Positions 19,578-33,256 of a DNA stretch of 64,000 nucleotides are shown piece after piece. The stretch is taken from assembly GCF_000341285.1 (NCBI RefSeq), contig NW_005178417.1:27854-91853 (forward strand), given 5' to 3'. The translations under genes were made by a program, and so were the position numbers. This DNA comes from Galdieria sulphuraria. Its lineage: Eukaryota > Rhodophyta > Bangiophyceae > Galdieriales > Galdieriaceae. Each line of letters starts with the position of its first letter. The stretch's first letter is position 1. The notes under the pieces were generated by a model. It was given only the letters and a program-made list of their open reading frames with translations, made no database searches and had not been told where the DNA came from.

Positions 19578-20491
19578 ACAATCATTTATCTTTCAAAATA
19601 GGGAAACGCTCCACCCTTTCCCCATGAGCATCTATTCTATTTATTACTTGTCAACATGATAGCGGTTTTCACTATTTGTCTTTACACAAGTTTGGAAGTG
19701 CCATAAGTATCATAGATAGTTTGGAAACTATAAATAAAGAAATACTAAGATTTCCCTCGACTGCTGCTTAATCTTTTATACACTACTGCCAACAGTTCAA
19801 AGCAGTTTCGAAACCCTCATCTTTTAACCGTATAGTTTGAAAATAATTGCCTTGGCCTGTCTCAGTTTTGTTTCAGTCTGTTTGAACTTGTAGGTAAGAA
19901 TGAAAACTTTTTGGAATTTCCTATTCTCCTATACAATAGAAACTAAGTTGTCACAAGATTATCCCAACATATAATAACAAAGTCAATTGAGGATAGTTAC
20001 CAGGCTGCAAAATATGAGAGACACCCAGATATAATGTTTTCCAAACTCGACAAGTTGTAGTTTTCTAAATTCTTGCAGGACAAAGAAATACATACAATAG
20101 TGAACGATATCGAACCATTACACCATCACAATATGAGTTTGATGCATCAACCCTATTCCTGGAAATCTTGGGTGTTTGCAACATCTCATTGTAATATGAA
20201 ATTCTAGTTTTTATCTTTTTAACAATAAAAGCCAATGAAATCTTGTACTAGGCTAGGCAACCAACTACAATGTGTTTGGACATAATATTCTCTTCAGTTG
20301 GAGAGTTTTTTTGCCATGTGCTCCATTCATTTTACTCCACAACTTCACATTTTGTTCAACAAGAGCAATGGAATTATCTTCCACTGAGCTGCAACTTGAG
20401 TTTTTGTTCTTGTTGCATCTCTCCATCGAGGAACTAATAAACCTTGTCTTCTTCCATACTAGCCCATTTCCCCTCTTTCCTTTATGGGCGA
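19578..20491. promoter_or_regulatory. Long divergent spacer, mostly unexplained
   Basis: About 900 bp between the CHCH-like gene and the SufE-MnmA gene. It should hold both promoters and perhaps an upstream exon of the fusion gene (short frames near 20272-20440). Otherwise AT-rich with nothing recognised. Confidence 0.4.
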
Positions 20492-22649
<2,158 letters not shown>

Positions 22650-22658
22650 TAGGGAATT

Positions 22659-23522
22659 TCACTTTGGAAGATATGTTTTGAAAGAAGCACAGTCTGTATA
22701 GGCTTTTGCAAATTTTTTGCCATCTTCAGTGAGAGGTTCTCCAAAATGTAACTGAGTTCTCGAATAGAGGAAGCTAGTAATAAATGTCATACGAATAGTT
22801 TCGAGTAGTTTGGTTGCAACTTGTTTTCTTCGAAAGGGCCTGGATATCCAAATGCGACGAATACCACATTCTATGAAACCAGCTGTGTTGAATTCTGAAC
22901 CAACCGGTTCAACTAGCACCATGCCTGCAGCGTTACAAGACTCTCTGGAAATGTAAACATACATTTGGATCTTATCATTCTGTAGACAAGTGTTATCTTT
23001 TCCCAGTTCCTCTTCAGAAAGTGAGAGTAATAAGTTCACAATTTTGACACTATTGCTTGTGCATAACGAGGCATTCAAATATCCCCGCCAAACCAAGCCA
23101 TCTTCATATTCTTTGATATAGGATATGGAACTGTCCTTGATGGGCCAACGAACCTTGTGATAATACCGTTCCTCGTGAACTTTTTTGTGAAGTTTTTCAT
23201 CTGATTCATCTCCTTTTGTATAAAAGAAACCACATTGGCGGCATTTCGTTGCTTTGGTGGCACCCTTCTGGCCCACGTCCAAGTACAACTGGTCGTAAGA
23301 TGAAGTAGATTGTTTCTTAATCTTCTTCAAACTCGGCAAAGAATTGCAAGGCTTTTGTTTCCACCACTTTTCAACTTGAGTGCAAGAGACTTCATCAAAG
23401 TTGATAGATAAAGGTGACTTGTTTCGTTTCCCAAATGTTCGAAAATTCCCCATTTTCATGTTTGAAATTTTGCAACAAGATTTCATCAAAAAGAATGGCT
23501 TGATGTGATGCTCTCTTAACAT
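22659..23522 (-). CDS. ECO1: Sister-chromatid cohesion acetyltransferase (ESCO/Eco1)
   Basis: Acetylates SMC3 to establish cohesion in S phase. Single exon, 287 residues. A C2H2-type finger of the ESCO pattern lies at about 78-115 (QLYLDVGQKGATKATKCRQC, then FYTKGDESDEKLHKKVH). The GNAT-fold C-terminus has the family signature CGIRRIWISRPFRRKQVATK (acetyl-CoA loop), then LLETIRMTF, QLHFGEPLTEDGKKFAKAY and a final FKTY. The N-terminus is basic. It ends 10 bp from the stop of the SufE-MnmA gene and shares a short divergent promoter of about 130 bp with cactin. Confidence 0.92.
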   Translation of the reverse strand: MLREHHIKPFFLMKSCCKISNMKMGNFRTFGKRNKSPLSINFDEVSCTQVEKWWKQKPCNSLPSLKKIKKQSTSSYDQLYLDVGQKGATKATKCRQCGFFYTKGDESDEKLHKKVHEERYYHKVRWPIKDSSISYIKEYEDGLVWRGYLNASLCTSNSVKIVNLLLSLSEEELGKDNTCLQNDKIQMYVYISRESCNAAGMVLVEPVGSEFNTAGFIECGIRRIWISRPFRRKQVATKLLETIRMTFITSFLYSRTQLHFGEPLTEDGKKFAKAYTDCASFKTYLPK

Positions 23523-23649
23523 GATTGTTTTGTTCTTTCATATCTTTATCAAAATTGGATAACGCAGCTTCTTCCTCTTAATTATTTTCAAACTCTTTCT
23601 CTTGAAACGACAATATGTCTTTAATATCCCTAAGACATTGAACAATAAA

Positions 23650-25275
23650 ATGGTTTCTATTCCCTCCCATTTTCGTTGGGAGATTTGTCAAACCATGATG
23701 AGTAAAAGTACTACTCAACAGGATACCTTTGTTTGGAAAAAAAAGGAAGAGAAGCATCGACAACGTGGAGAAACGAAAATTCAGCCAGAAGAAGATGATA
23801 GGCTTCGTCAGTGGGAACTAAGACAGGAGTTAGAAAGGGCTAAGAGAAGAAGAATGCTAAGGGAACAAGGGAAAGTGTTGCAAGACAAGGCAAAGGAACT
23901 ATCGTCGAGCAAGTCTGCGAAAGAAGATAACGAGGATTGGGAACTTCTTGAAGAAATATTTCACGCCGAGCAGAACTTGAAGAAGCAGGAAATAAGGTTG
24001 AGTGAAAGTCGACCTCAGCTCGTTGACCTTTTAGCACAGAATTTGAGGCTTGACCTGGATCCCAAGTTCGTTTTATTGAACCCGCCTTATGCATTATTGG
24101 AGAAACTTCCAGTAGAGCGTTTGAAATCGTTGAGAGACGAACTTGAAGACGAAAAAAGTTTTGCCATTGCTTTGGCAACGCCCACAGCTAAAGGCAAACG
24201 TCGGAATAGTGTTTTTGACTTGCTGCCGTTTTCGCCTACTGACTACTGGTCTGATATCTTGTCAGTTCTTGATTTGGTTAAAACCAGACTGGAGCAACAG
24301 GTCACTCGAGAGCCGAGTTCAAACAACAATGGTGACTCTTTTCAAGTCATACAGGAGGCGTGTGCTTTTCTCGAAGAGAAAACTGTCGAAGAGTTGGAAG
24401 AGATGAAGTTGGCTATCGAAAAGGAGCTAAGCGAGGGTACGGCAGTTGACACGGAGTATTGGGAATTTCTTCTTCAAAATATTGATATATTCAAATCGAA
24501 ATTTTATTTGCGCAAGAAGCATATTCAACTTTTACGGCAAAAAGTTAGTCTCGTTGACCGAATTCTAGTCAGTAGAGAGCGTCCAAATGATGTCAGATGT
24601 GATGTAACGAGTGACTTGTCTTCCAATCAATTGCACAAACTAAAAGAGAGTATTGAAGAAGTCATCAAGAAGCTCCAAGCAAATCCCAACGATCCAACTA
24701 TTCATGATATGGACGAAGTTTTTATTGCACAGTTGAAACGGCTAGACAATGCAAATATATCCAACCATTCAATTGATAATGGAGATATAAAGAAGGAAGA
24801 GATGCTTTTGGAACGAGAACGAGCAAAAGGATTGGAGGAAGATGAAGAAATCTTTATGGATGAAGTAGAATTGAAAGGGAGTGCTTCTTCGAGATACACA
24901 TCAGAGGATGCAAGCAAACCACGAAAGCCTAAATATTTCAATAGAGTACTTGCAGGATATGAATGGAACAAGTACAATCAGACCCATTATGATCATGATA
25001 ATCCTCCACCGAAGACAGTGCAAGGCTACAAGTTCAATATTTTTTATCCCAACTTGGCTGATCCATCCAAAGCCCCAACTTATGTTGTTGAGAAGACAGA
25101 TAATCCTGATATTTGTATCATTCGGTTTTCTGCTGGGCCACCTTATCAGGATATTGCATTCAAGATCGTAAATCGTGAATGGGAACGATCCCATAGGAAG
25201 GGTTTTAAATGTTGCTTCGAAAGAGGTATTTTACATTTGTGGTTCAATTTCAAAAAGTATCGTTATCGTAGATAA
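23650..25275 (+). CDS. Cactin
   Basis: Nuclear spliceosome-associated protein. Single exon; the first in-frame ATG (23650) gives 541 residues, and a second ATG pair at 23698 is an alternative start closer to the conserved DTFVWKKK. The cactin middle domain runs from about 130 to 270 (LDPKFVLLNPPYALLEKLP, then ELEELKxxI-like helices). The highly conserved C-terminal domain includes KPKYFNRVLAGYEWNKYNQT, HYDHDNPPPKTVQGYKFNIF, FSAGPPYQDIAFKIVNREW and the invariant ending WFNFKKYRYRR. Highly charged linkers separate them. With PRP38, LSM4 and BUD31 this is one of four splicing genes in the window. Confidence 0.95.
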   Translation: MVSIPSHFRWEICQTMMSKSTTQQDTFVWKKKEEKHRQRGETKIQPEEDDRLRQWELRQELERAKRRRMLREQGKVLQDKAKELSSSKSAKEDNEDWELLEEIFHAEQNLKKQEIRLSESRPQLVDLLAQNLRLDLDPKFVLLNPPYALLEKLPVERLKSLRDELEDEKSFAIALATPTAKGKRRNSVFDLLPFSPTDYWSDILSVLDLVKTRLEQQVTREPSSNNNGDSFQVIQEACAFLEEKTVEELEEMKLAIEKELSEGTAVDTEYWEFLLQNIDIFKSKFYLRKKHIQLLRQKVSLVDRILVSRERPNDVRCDVTSDLSSNQLHKLKESIEEVIKKLQANPNDPTIHDMDEVFIAQLKRLDNANISNHSIDNGDIKKEEMLLERERAKGLEEDEEIFMDEVELKGSASSRYTSEDASKPRKPKYFNRVLAGYEWNKYNQTHYDHDNPPPKTVQGYKFNIFYPNLADPSKAPTYVVEKTDNPDICIIRFSAGPPYQDIAFKIVNREWERSHRKGFKCCFERGILHLWFNFKKYRYRR

Positions 25276-25479
25276 TCGAAAAGGTCGTTGTATCTTATCT
25301 CGAATGGCCTCACTGAAAGAAGTTGGAGACAGTCGTTTCTTGTAGTTGTATAGATTGCTTCTAAAAGCTCTTTAGTATTGAGACAGGAGCATGGACATCT
25401 TTCTTTCGTTCGGTGTTCACTTTGTGGAAGGTTTCGGATGCAGGTTGCAAATCTTGTTGATATCAGTCGCCAAAAAGCC

Positions 25480-27118
25480 TCATTCTTGGTAGTAATACTC
25501 AGAATAGTTACACCTAAGTAGTAATTGTCGCATATTTTCTACTAGTAAAGGATCGATGTCACTTTCATTTCTTTTAAAGCTCAGAACAGTACACAACATG
25601 TTGCAGGACTTTTGATAAGCTTGGAGGATTGCAAGCTCCTGTTTTTGAATGTCTCTATATGTTCTTCTCTGAGGTGGTAGTCTGCGACAGTATTTCACAA
25701 ACTGTGTGATTTTTTGAAGAGCCATTAAAATGACATCATGTATAGGCTTTTCTTTTTGTCGACAAAACAAGTAGGAACTGCAAATGGTATGGTGTTCGTT
25801 TAAGAGATGATGAAACTGGTTCAAGTTGAATGCTGACGATAATTTTTGTCGTGTCTTTTGAAACCACATAAACTGGCCTTTTTGTAGAAAGTCTAAGAGC
25901 ACATTGAGGAAATGTTGCATCTCAAATGCTGTACGCATTTCCAATCGACTGACCAACTTCCTTCGCATCCTTCCCAAAATGAATGCACTGATCTTTATGA
26001 GCTGGGAAAACCGCAACATTTTTTCAAAGGTTTCATAATTACACGTTCCTAAAAGATGACAGGAATTCATATGTTGCAAAAGTTTGTTAGAATTAGTGCT
26101 GCTGTTGAAGGAACCATCGTCTAGTCCTCCAAATATTGCGTGGTGTAGAGAATCTAAACTTTCCAAAACGTTGCGCGATTCAAGAATGGTATGCATATTG
26201 TGTTGCTGAAATTCTAGAAGAGTTGTCGTTGACCAGTTGATGATTGTTTCACGCCATTTATAGGAAAATAAAATCAGGCTATTGAAAGACATATGAAAGG
26301 TTGTAGTTTCATTGAATAGCTCATGCAATGGTTTTCCTTTGGGATCAAGCAATTTAGGTTTAGTTAAAGCACATAAAATCATATATTCATTCAATACGGC
26401 ATCCATTCGAGAAGATATGGCTTCAAATATTTTCAAATCCCTGAGAGTATAACATTCCCTTCCAGAGCCGATGATATACGAACTCACTGAAGATAAACTT
26501 CTACTCAATAGACCATCAACAATTTCCGAAACAGGAACTAGACAATCCAAGAAGATTTTCAAGAACACTTGAGACTTGGGATCATTCAGTCCATATACGG
26601 AAGCCTCCATTATGAGATGACTATAAAGAAAGTTCAAAAGACGGATGGACTCTGAAATATTGAATTGTTTTCCAAGTTCTATAGTTAGACAGTATGATTG
26701 AAGAGTGTGGAATACATCGTTGATATATTGCATCTGTGATTGAAGACGAAATATTTGGCGAAGGTAACATTCACGACCAGGACGGGGTCTCAACATCTTC
26801 TCTTCGTATTCTCTACAAAGTTGTAAAGTAGGCACGATTACATGCCACAACGAGTTTCCTAGAGCCTAAATCCTATTTAGAATTCAATAAAGTTGGAAAG
26901 ATTCCAAAACCAACTTGCAACACTGATGAGTTTGTTGACCTAGTTAATTCCACAAACTTTTGAAGCCTTCCAATTATGTTCATTGACAGTCGAATTTCAT
27001 TTAAAAAAATATAGCTAGGGTTGATTGTTAACTGTTGAGAGCTCAAAGAGGTCTCGAGTTTGGAGTAAGTTTTCAAAAGACCTTGTGCTACCAAACCTTC
27101 TTCAGTTTCGAAAATCAT
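25480..27118 (-). CDS. Gamma-tubulin complex component (GCP/Spc97-98 family)
   Basis: Subunit of the microtubule-nucleating gamma-tubulin complex. Exons 26915-27118 and 25480-26865 (49 nt intron with GTTGGT donor) give 529 residues. N-terminal GRIP1-like helices (SVLQALGNSLWHVIVPTLQ) are followed by bundles with DPKSQVFLKIFLDCLVP. The C-terminal GRIP2 region has IKISAFILGRMRRKLVSRLE, MQHFLNVLLDFLQKGQFMWF and LNEHHTICSSYLFCRQ, matching the family's EMQHF and HxxFLxxxxxxCLL pattern. It is short for the family (human GCP4 is 667 residues), so it is probably a GCP4-6-like or reduced member. It shares a short promoter with MND1. Confidence 0.85.
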
Positions 27119-27128
27119 GGCGCCAATT
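27117..27128. promoter_or_regulatory. GGCGCC-centred element in the GCP/MND1 divergent promoter
   Basis: On the minus strand this reads AATTGGCGCCAT, with its last two bases being the start of the GCP initiator ATG. MND1 begins 38 bp away on the other strand. It is identical to the 12-mer at the thiolase start. Confidence 0.35.
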
Positions 27129-27165
27129 CTTCAAATTTGAAACTTGGCATTTTCTATTGTTAAGA

Positions 27166-27966
27166 ATGTCAAAGAAGAAAGGCCTCTCTTTTGACGATAA
27201 AAGGACCCGTATGCTAGAAATTTTTACAGAATCAGTGAGTAGAATCTCATAAGAATTGTTATGACTCATATTTGTGTAGAAAACATTTTTTACCCTGAAG
27301 GAACTGGAGAAAGTAGCCCCGAAGCAAAAGGGAATAGGTAAGTACAGACTTACTGAAAAAAGTTCGAAGGTTGATGAGTCCAGTGTTGCCTTCTGTAAAG
27401 GAAGTTCTTCAAAGCCTCGTGGATGACGATGTGGTATCCAGTGATAAGTGTGGAACACAAACAGTCTACTGGTGTCTTCCAAGCCAGGCTGTACAAAAGG
27501 TGAGTTTTCGACTATTTTTGAAAGCCGAAACTCTCAAAGTTTTTAGAAACGCTGTAGAATAGCTTCTCTTACTGAACATCTACAAGCAAAATACGCATTA
27601 AGACAACAGCTTTTTCAAAGGCGCGACGAGCTCCGCAACTCTCATCAAGACACGGTATGCCTTACTAGTGCAATACCTATTCTCACCCACTATTGTGATT
27701 AGGAAGAGAGGACACACTTCATTGAGCAAATCAATGAGTTGGAATCTAAGCTAAAGCTTATTCAAGAACAACTGGATATCTATAAAGAATCAGATCCCGA
27801 AGTGCTTGCTGAGATTCGAAATGTTTCTCATATAGCCTGGGAAGCAACAAATCGTTGGACAGATAATATTTTCTCGATAAGAAGTTGGGTAACCTCAAAG
27901 TTCGGCTTACCGAGCTCAGAGTTTGACAAAAACTTTGGACTATCAGAAGATTTCGACTATATTTGA
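27166..27966 (+). CDS. MND1: Meiotic nuclear division protein 1
   Basis: Partner of HOP2; the heterodimer helps Dmc1 and Rad51 in meiotic homologous pairing. Exons 27166-27234, 27280-27337, 27384-27499, 27547-27654 and 27703-27966 (introns 45 to 48 nt) give 204 residues, the normal family length. The start MSKKKGLSFDDKRTRMLEIF is nearly universal. A winged helix follows (KELEKVAPKQKGI, SVKEVLQSLVDDD, YWCLPSQA), then a coiled coil with LTEHLQAKYALRQQL and the C-terminal capping signature NRWTDNIFSIRSWVTSKFG. All introns fall at reading-frame-preserving sites and no domain is missing, so the gene looks functional. Confidence 0.95.
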
Positions 27967-28039
27967 GTCGGAATGCGAATAATGACGAGTTCCGCATTTT
28001 CTACATCATTATCATTTGCAACTCTGCCAAATCAAGTCT

Positions 28040-30594
28040 TTAATCCGACAATTTGCTAAGTTTGGTTTCTAAAGCTTCCAGATCATGCTCTAACTGTTGT
28101 ACAGCCTCGTTTGTCAATTCAAGTTCCTTGCACTTTTCTATTATCTTCTTTGTGTGTAATTTCGACGAATAACAAGAAACGGTGTCACCAGAATCGATGC
28201 AAAGTATGTTTAAACGAAAAGTAGCCTTCAACATTTTTTCCAACGATTTCTCATCATTCCACCACACTCGTCCACTTAAACACCTTATCTAAGTGCACAA
28301 ACAACAAAATGTAAAAAAATTCTCCAATAAAGATTGATTGAATTTACCTGTTTCTGCAAATCTGCAATCTCCTGCTCAAAATAACCAGCTGCGTGATGCA
28401 AGTTTGCAGATGCTTCCCATACATTAGGATCTGAAGATACCATACTCGAAATTCTTCCCACAAGTTTCAACACTCTCTTGCACATTCTCAATAACAATTC
28501 ATTTCCATTCTCTTGAACCATTTCAGAGATGACATTTTCAACCAAAGTGACAAGTTGCTCTGAATATATTCCATCCCGACCGCGAAGTTCCACTAAAGCT
28601 TCTAACGCATTTAAGGAATGGCCCAATTCTCCTTCCACTACAAGAGACACCATTAACAAGTTTTCCCATATCTTCCAAGATTCTCGTTTGTGCTTTACAG
28701 CTTGTGACAAAGCAAAGAGAGCTTCCTTCTTCTTCTTCAACTGAACATAAACTGAAGCTAAATTATTCCAAGCTTCCCCGTTATCAGGCTCCTGTTGGAC
28801 AACTCTAGTAAACGCATTCGCTGCAAAATTAAGATCTCCTTTGTTTTGTGCACAGTAACCGAGAAGAAACCAAATATCCGGATAAAGAGCATTAACTGCT
28901 AGTGCTTCTAAAAATGAGTCAATTGCTAACTCCCACTGATGATTCTTCACATATAGCTTTCCCAAAGAACGCATGGCACGAGCAAATCTCCGATTGCTAA
29001 TATTCCATGATTCCCTATAATGTTTTTCATCACGTGTCAAATCTCCCAGAATACAATAAAGCCTAGCTTTGGATATTATATCCAGCTCTTGACTGAGCCT
29101 TTCATCTATTAACGACATGGCTCTCGAGACATGACCTATGAGACAACAACATTCAATCAACTCTTCCCAGCGTTGTAATTTTTCAAATATTTCCATTGCA
29201 TTCTTTACAAGTCCCATTTTTCCTAAAAACACAGCAAACATCTTTTGAAGTTCTACTTGGGGAGGAAACGGTAATAAAAATATATATTGCAGTCGTTCTG
29301 AAGCATCTGGTTCTTGATTTTGAGTGTAAAGCTCTGAAATGACTTCCCATTGCTTCAAAACTCGTTCCTGATATCTTCCCTTGTCTTCCTCCATAATGTT
29401 TCGAATGATCAATACTGTGCTTCTTATACTACTGTTCTTACATGAAGAATCGGTTATCAACCTTTGGATAGTTGACAGGACGAATTCATCCGACAAACTA
29501 TCTCCTTTGGGTCTACTTTGCATCGATAAATACGCACTCATAATAAGAAGTACTTGTTCTATATCACTTAGTGGAAGACTTCCACTGTCCTCAGAATCAA
29601 AAATAATGCCTCCAAGTGCATCTGAATCTACTAAAGGAATATTTGGTGGCACGAGAATAGCCGAATCACGAGACTTGTCTTTTGCTATTGGAAGAACTTC
29701 TTGAGAAAAACGGGACTCATGTGAAATCCAAAGCTGTGCTAGAGAACGTTCTTGATATTTCATTCTTCTTCCAAGCTTTCCGGTACTCTTTAGCGAAAAA
29801 CCTATACAATCCATACTTAAAGCCAAAACATTTTTTGCGAGTGAGTACTTTTCATGAGAACAAAGAAAAAGAAATATCTCTAACAGAAACATACAACGAA
29901 GACTTTCGTCAAGAAAATCTTGTTTCCAAGTCAGCAAAGATGCTGACTCTAAGTTGGAATCAACCTTTTCAAAGACTTGGTCAGCAATGTGACTTGTTTC
30001 TAGTCCCAATTGTTCTAGGTCTATATATAGAGAAATTAAATTATGAGCGTGTTTCTCCAACGTTGGACTCTTTCCACTCAGAATGGTTTGATATACTCTT
30101 AAAGTTCGAAAAGCCCACCAACCGAGAAACTTTTCAAGAATTAGAACCAATCAAGAGAATACAACAACAATACCTACTTTAAATTCTAGAAATAACTCGT
30201 AGTTTTCAACAAGTAAAACATAGGGAACTAGTAGTAGTCCAGGAAATTGAACTGAACGATTACAAAATTCACCGTCGATATCCAACTCGGAGCAGTTAAC
30301 GTTCCTTGCTAGAGAAATCAAAGGAAAGTTTTCCATAGCGTCTAAATGAACATAAGGTCCTGTGTAATTCTGTTGCACAAATAGGAAAATACAAGCAACT
30401 GCTCCTTGCAAGATTCTTTGTTTTCGGTTGACTGCGGAAGCTTCTTGAAGCCACTCAAGAAAGCTGTTGTTAATCTTGAGCTGTTCTGAGGACAGTAATT
30501 CAAGACATTGACAGAAGTCGTGTGTATTTACTTTATCCAAAAGGTTATCACAACAGTCAAAATCGGTTTCACTCGCAATCCTAACATCGACCAT
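28040..30594 (-). CDS. Tetratricopeptide repeat protein TTC27/Emw1 homologue
   Basis: Conserved eukaryotic TPR protein of poorly known role (yeast Emw1 is linked to cell-wall integrity). Exons 30178-30594, 28348-30129 and 28040-28288 (48 and 59 nt introns) give 815 residues, close to the 840 or so of human TTC27. The family core is clear: EKHYRESWNISNRRFARAMR, then SLGKLYVKNHQWELAIDSF, YPDIWFLLGYCAQ, EPDNGEAWNNLASVYVQLKK, ESWKIWENLL and the YIFLLPFPPQVELQKMFAV segment. TPR units lie at about 520-640. The N-terminal third is helical and has FLGWWAFRTLRVYQTIL. Confidence 0.9.
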
Positions 30595-30728
30595 TCTTTT
30601 CTAATGCATTACCGCCGAAATGACAAATTGCTTTTGTTAAAGTTGGATCTTCAGCTCACTTCCTTGTTGGAAGACAAGAAGAACTCACTCATTCCTTCCG
30701 TTTTAGAATAGAGACACAAAAACAACTA

Positions 30729-31446
30729 CTATCCGTTACAAACAACGTCTATCAGATCGTCATTTTCTAGTTCAAGGCTCTCAGCTGTACTGTCAGAACT
30801 CACTACACGCCCGTCAAAATACAGCACAGTGTTCGACTCTGAAAGACCCCATCTTTTACAGCACGCCATAAGCAACGTCCTCATAGTGGTACTCTATGGG
30901 TGATATAGACAATTTATCGAAAGAAATAAAAAACCCACCAACCCTGCGAATGCAAAAAACTTCTTTCAAACTTGCTGACTGCAATTTTACAATAATGTTG
31001 TCCAGGTTTTCACTATTGGTTGAAGCCAACTGCACAGAGTTATCTAAAGGGTCACAAGGAGCTGCGTCAACTTCGTCTAGAAGTTTAAAACGACGTCTAT
31101 TTTCTTCAAGCTTCAAAAGGAGCCCCTCAAACTCGTGAAACTTCTTAGTTCTATCGAGGGCGTCTTCCGAACAATTGTCTTGAAGTTTTTTAGAATCTTC
31201 CTTTAAGCCACCACGAGGCCTCCTGTTGGGCTTATCCTGTAATATCGAAGGATTCGTTCTTTTCCCTTTTCCAACTCTGCCAAACTTCACTTCTTCTATT
31301 CCTGAAGATGAGGAGGAAGAGGAGGAAGGAGTAGACGGTACAACTACAAATAAGGTAAACCATGTTATTTAAAACCTTCATCTAAGATTCTCACCATCGT
31401 CAAACTTGCGGGGCAGAAAAAATATGTCATCTTCATGAGACTCCAT
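30729..31446 (-). CDS. Rad60/NIP45/Esc2-type protein with C-terminal SUMO-like domain
   Basis: Probable genome-maintenance adaptor with a SUMO-mimic domain. Exons 31395-31446, 30943-31343 and 30729-30893 (51 and 49 nt introns, the latter with a GTTGGT donor) give 205 residues. The N-terminus is acidic then Ser-rich with a basic patch (GRVGKGKRTNPS ... NRRPRGG). The last 75 residues fit a ubiquitin fold of SUMO type: IIVKLQSASLKEVFCIRRST, TMRTLLMACCKRWGL, NTVLYFDGRVVSSDSTAESL and ELENDDLIDVV, with no C-terminal diglycine. Rad60, Esc2 and NFATC2IP have such non-processed domains. Without the last splice the frame would stop early, which hides the domain. Confidence 0.8.
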
Positions 31447-31517
31447 CGCTCAATTGCAGAATCCAGAGGTTCATCTGCTCATCAATTTGACCAATTATCT
31501 TTTGACAATCGGCGAAA

Positions 31518-31528
31518 TTGGCGCGAAA
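31518..31528 (-). promoter_or_regulatory. E2F consensus site in the Rad60-like/LIN54 divergent promoter
   Basis: Minus-strand TTTCGCGCCAA contains a full TTTSGCGC consensus. It lies about 70 bp upstream of the Rad60-like ATG and about 185 bp upstream of the LIN54-like ATG, inside their 266 bp shared spacer. Confidence 0.55.
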
Positions 31529-31712
31529 GGGCAAACTAGAAATTTCCCTCCAAAAGTTGTGCAAAACTTCATAGGTGTATAGCTTTTTCCTGTAGCTCAT
31601 TGTTGAATCTTCATTACTGCTCCACATTATTTCTATATATACTTGGTTTCATGGAACGTTTTGTTAAGGGTATCATTTTAGGAAAAATTTAAAGAAATCA
31701 GTGACTTTTCTT

Positions 31713-33200
31713 ATGGAGCCAATATCTAAGGACGACGTGTATGGAGGTTTCTCTACAGTTGAAAACTGCGACAGTTCAATGCAGTGCGATAATAGCTTAC
31801 TTTTTGGAGGTAACAAGTTCAAGAATTTGGAGCTTTTATGCAACTAACAATAACTTGACTAGACTTGCAACTTTCACCTATAACTTCTTCCGTCAAACCA
31901 TCCCCAGCAAAGTCCAATGTGGTTGATAGCAGTATCACCTCTGAGTCTTTCTTCCCTTTAGCTTTACAGTGTTCCTGGTTTAATTCTCCGGATGATGAGT
32001 TGGATGAGGATACTATAGGGAACAAATATATCTTGGATCCTGGCTTAACCCCAGAAAGGTATTGAAAGTCTTAAGCATTAGCCTAATATTTAACGTTATT
32101 TCCTTAAAGGCCTAATAGAGATACATTTTTTTCTATTAACAGCGTTACTCCAATACATCAAATGACTTTTGGCTCTCCTTTCTCTAAGCATGCCCATGTA
32201 CAAAGCTTTTCATATAGATCTTTCTCTATAAGTGGCAGCAATGAACTGGAATCAGCTCGAGCCAAATTGAATCAAATTTTTGAAGAAACTCCAACAGATG
32301 ACAATTATGACGAAACAATCGAAGAAACGTTTTCCTCTTTGCGTAAGAGCAATTCAAGTCCGAATGAATTGAGAGCTTTTGATTTTTCAAAACTTCATAC
32401 AGATGAGAGGCACTTCTTGAAACGCAATATCACCTTGAGATGGAAGAGAAAACAGGCTTTGGAAGCCTCAGAAGGCAACAAATCCTTGAGAGAGACAGAA
32501 CACAAGCAAACCTGTGTGGAATCTCGACGAACAACAAGTTCCACAGAGTCGACCGAGCGAGACAATCCGTGCAACGTGCAATTCAAAGACGAACTAGATC
32601 TCTTTGATAGCAGTACACCAGATCTTGAGTCAAGTTCCTCTTCTATTCTCGAAGATGCGTCAGGTTCAACTCCATTTTTGATTGAAAACAGCACATCTTA
32701 CAATTACCGGAGAACGAGACAGCCGTTGCTTACTCTCAACAACAAATTGAACGTTGGAAGCAATCCGTGCAACTGCAAAAGAAGTCAGTGCCTTAAATTA
32801 TACTGTGAATGTTTCGCTTCGGGCTCTTACTGCACAAGCAAGTGCAAGTGTAACGGCTGCAAAAATAATGGAGATAATGCTAATCATGTCAAAACTGCAA
32901 GGGAACGTACTCTTGAACGCAATCCTCGTGCTTTCTCTCCAAAAATATCGGAATCTACTGCTGCTGTTACGGTATGTTTCAAGTGTTCTTATTGGATATT
33001 CCAGTTGAACCTTTCAATAGGAAGAAGGGCAGGTGTTGCGCGTTGCAGCCCATCACCGAGGCTGTAACTGCAAAAGGTCCAACTGTAGAAAGAAATACTG
33101 TGAATGCTTCCAAGCGGGAGTTCCTTGCGGTGATAATTGCAAGTGCGTTGACTGCAAAAACCAAAGTTCTCTTAGTTTGCTGAAAAACACAGCCATGTAA
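31713..33200 (+). CDS. Tesmin/TSO1-like CXC protein (LIN54-type)
   Basis: DNA-binding subunit type of DREAM/MuvB complexes, which act with E2F and retinoblastoma proteins at CHR elements. Exons 31713-31809, 31863-32058, 32110-32971 and 33021-33200 (introns 53, 51 and 49 nt) give 444 residues. The first CXC motif is at about 314-355 ([34 protein letters not shown]). The linker has [10 protein letters not shown], the family's RNPxAFxPKI. The second CXC motif starts near 396 ([33 protein letters not shown]). The N-terminal 300 residues are Ser/Glu/Thr-rich and low in order. Both CXC motifs keep all expected cysteines and the DNA-contact Tyr. Confidence 0.93.
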
Positions 33201-33256
33201 ATGAATATGTTTTGGGATGTCACTTGTAACAAAAGTACGCAATTTCTTCAAATAAA

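Noticed and set aside
30856-31343. Rad60-like second exon read through to its own stop without the last exon
   Set aside because: Splicing at 30942 to 30893 restores a full SUMO-like domain ending in LENDDLIDVV; the unspliced end has no such match.
31433-31627. 64-codon minus-strand frame overlapping the Rad60-like gene start
   Set aside because: It overlaps the ATG of the Rad60-like gene, lies in the promoter and contains the E2F site; no similarity was seen.
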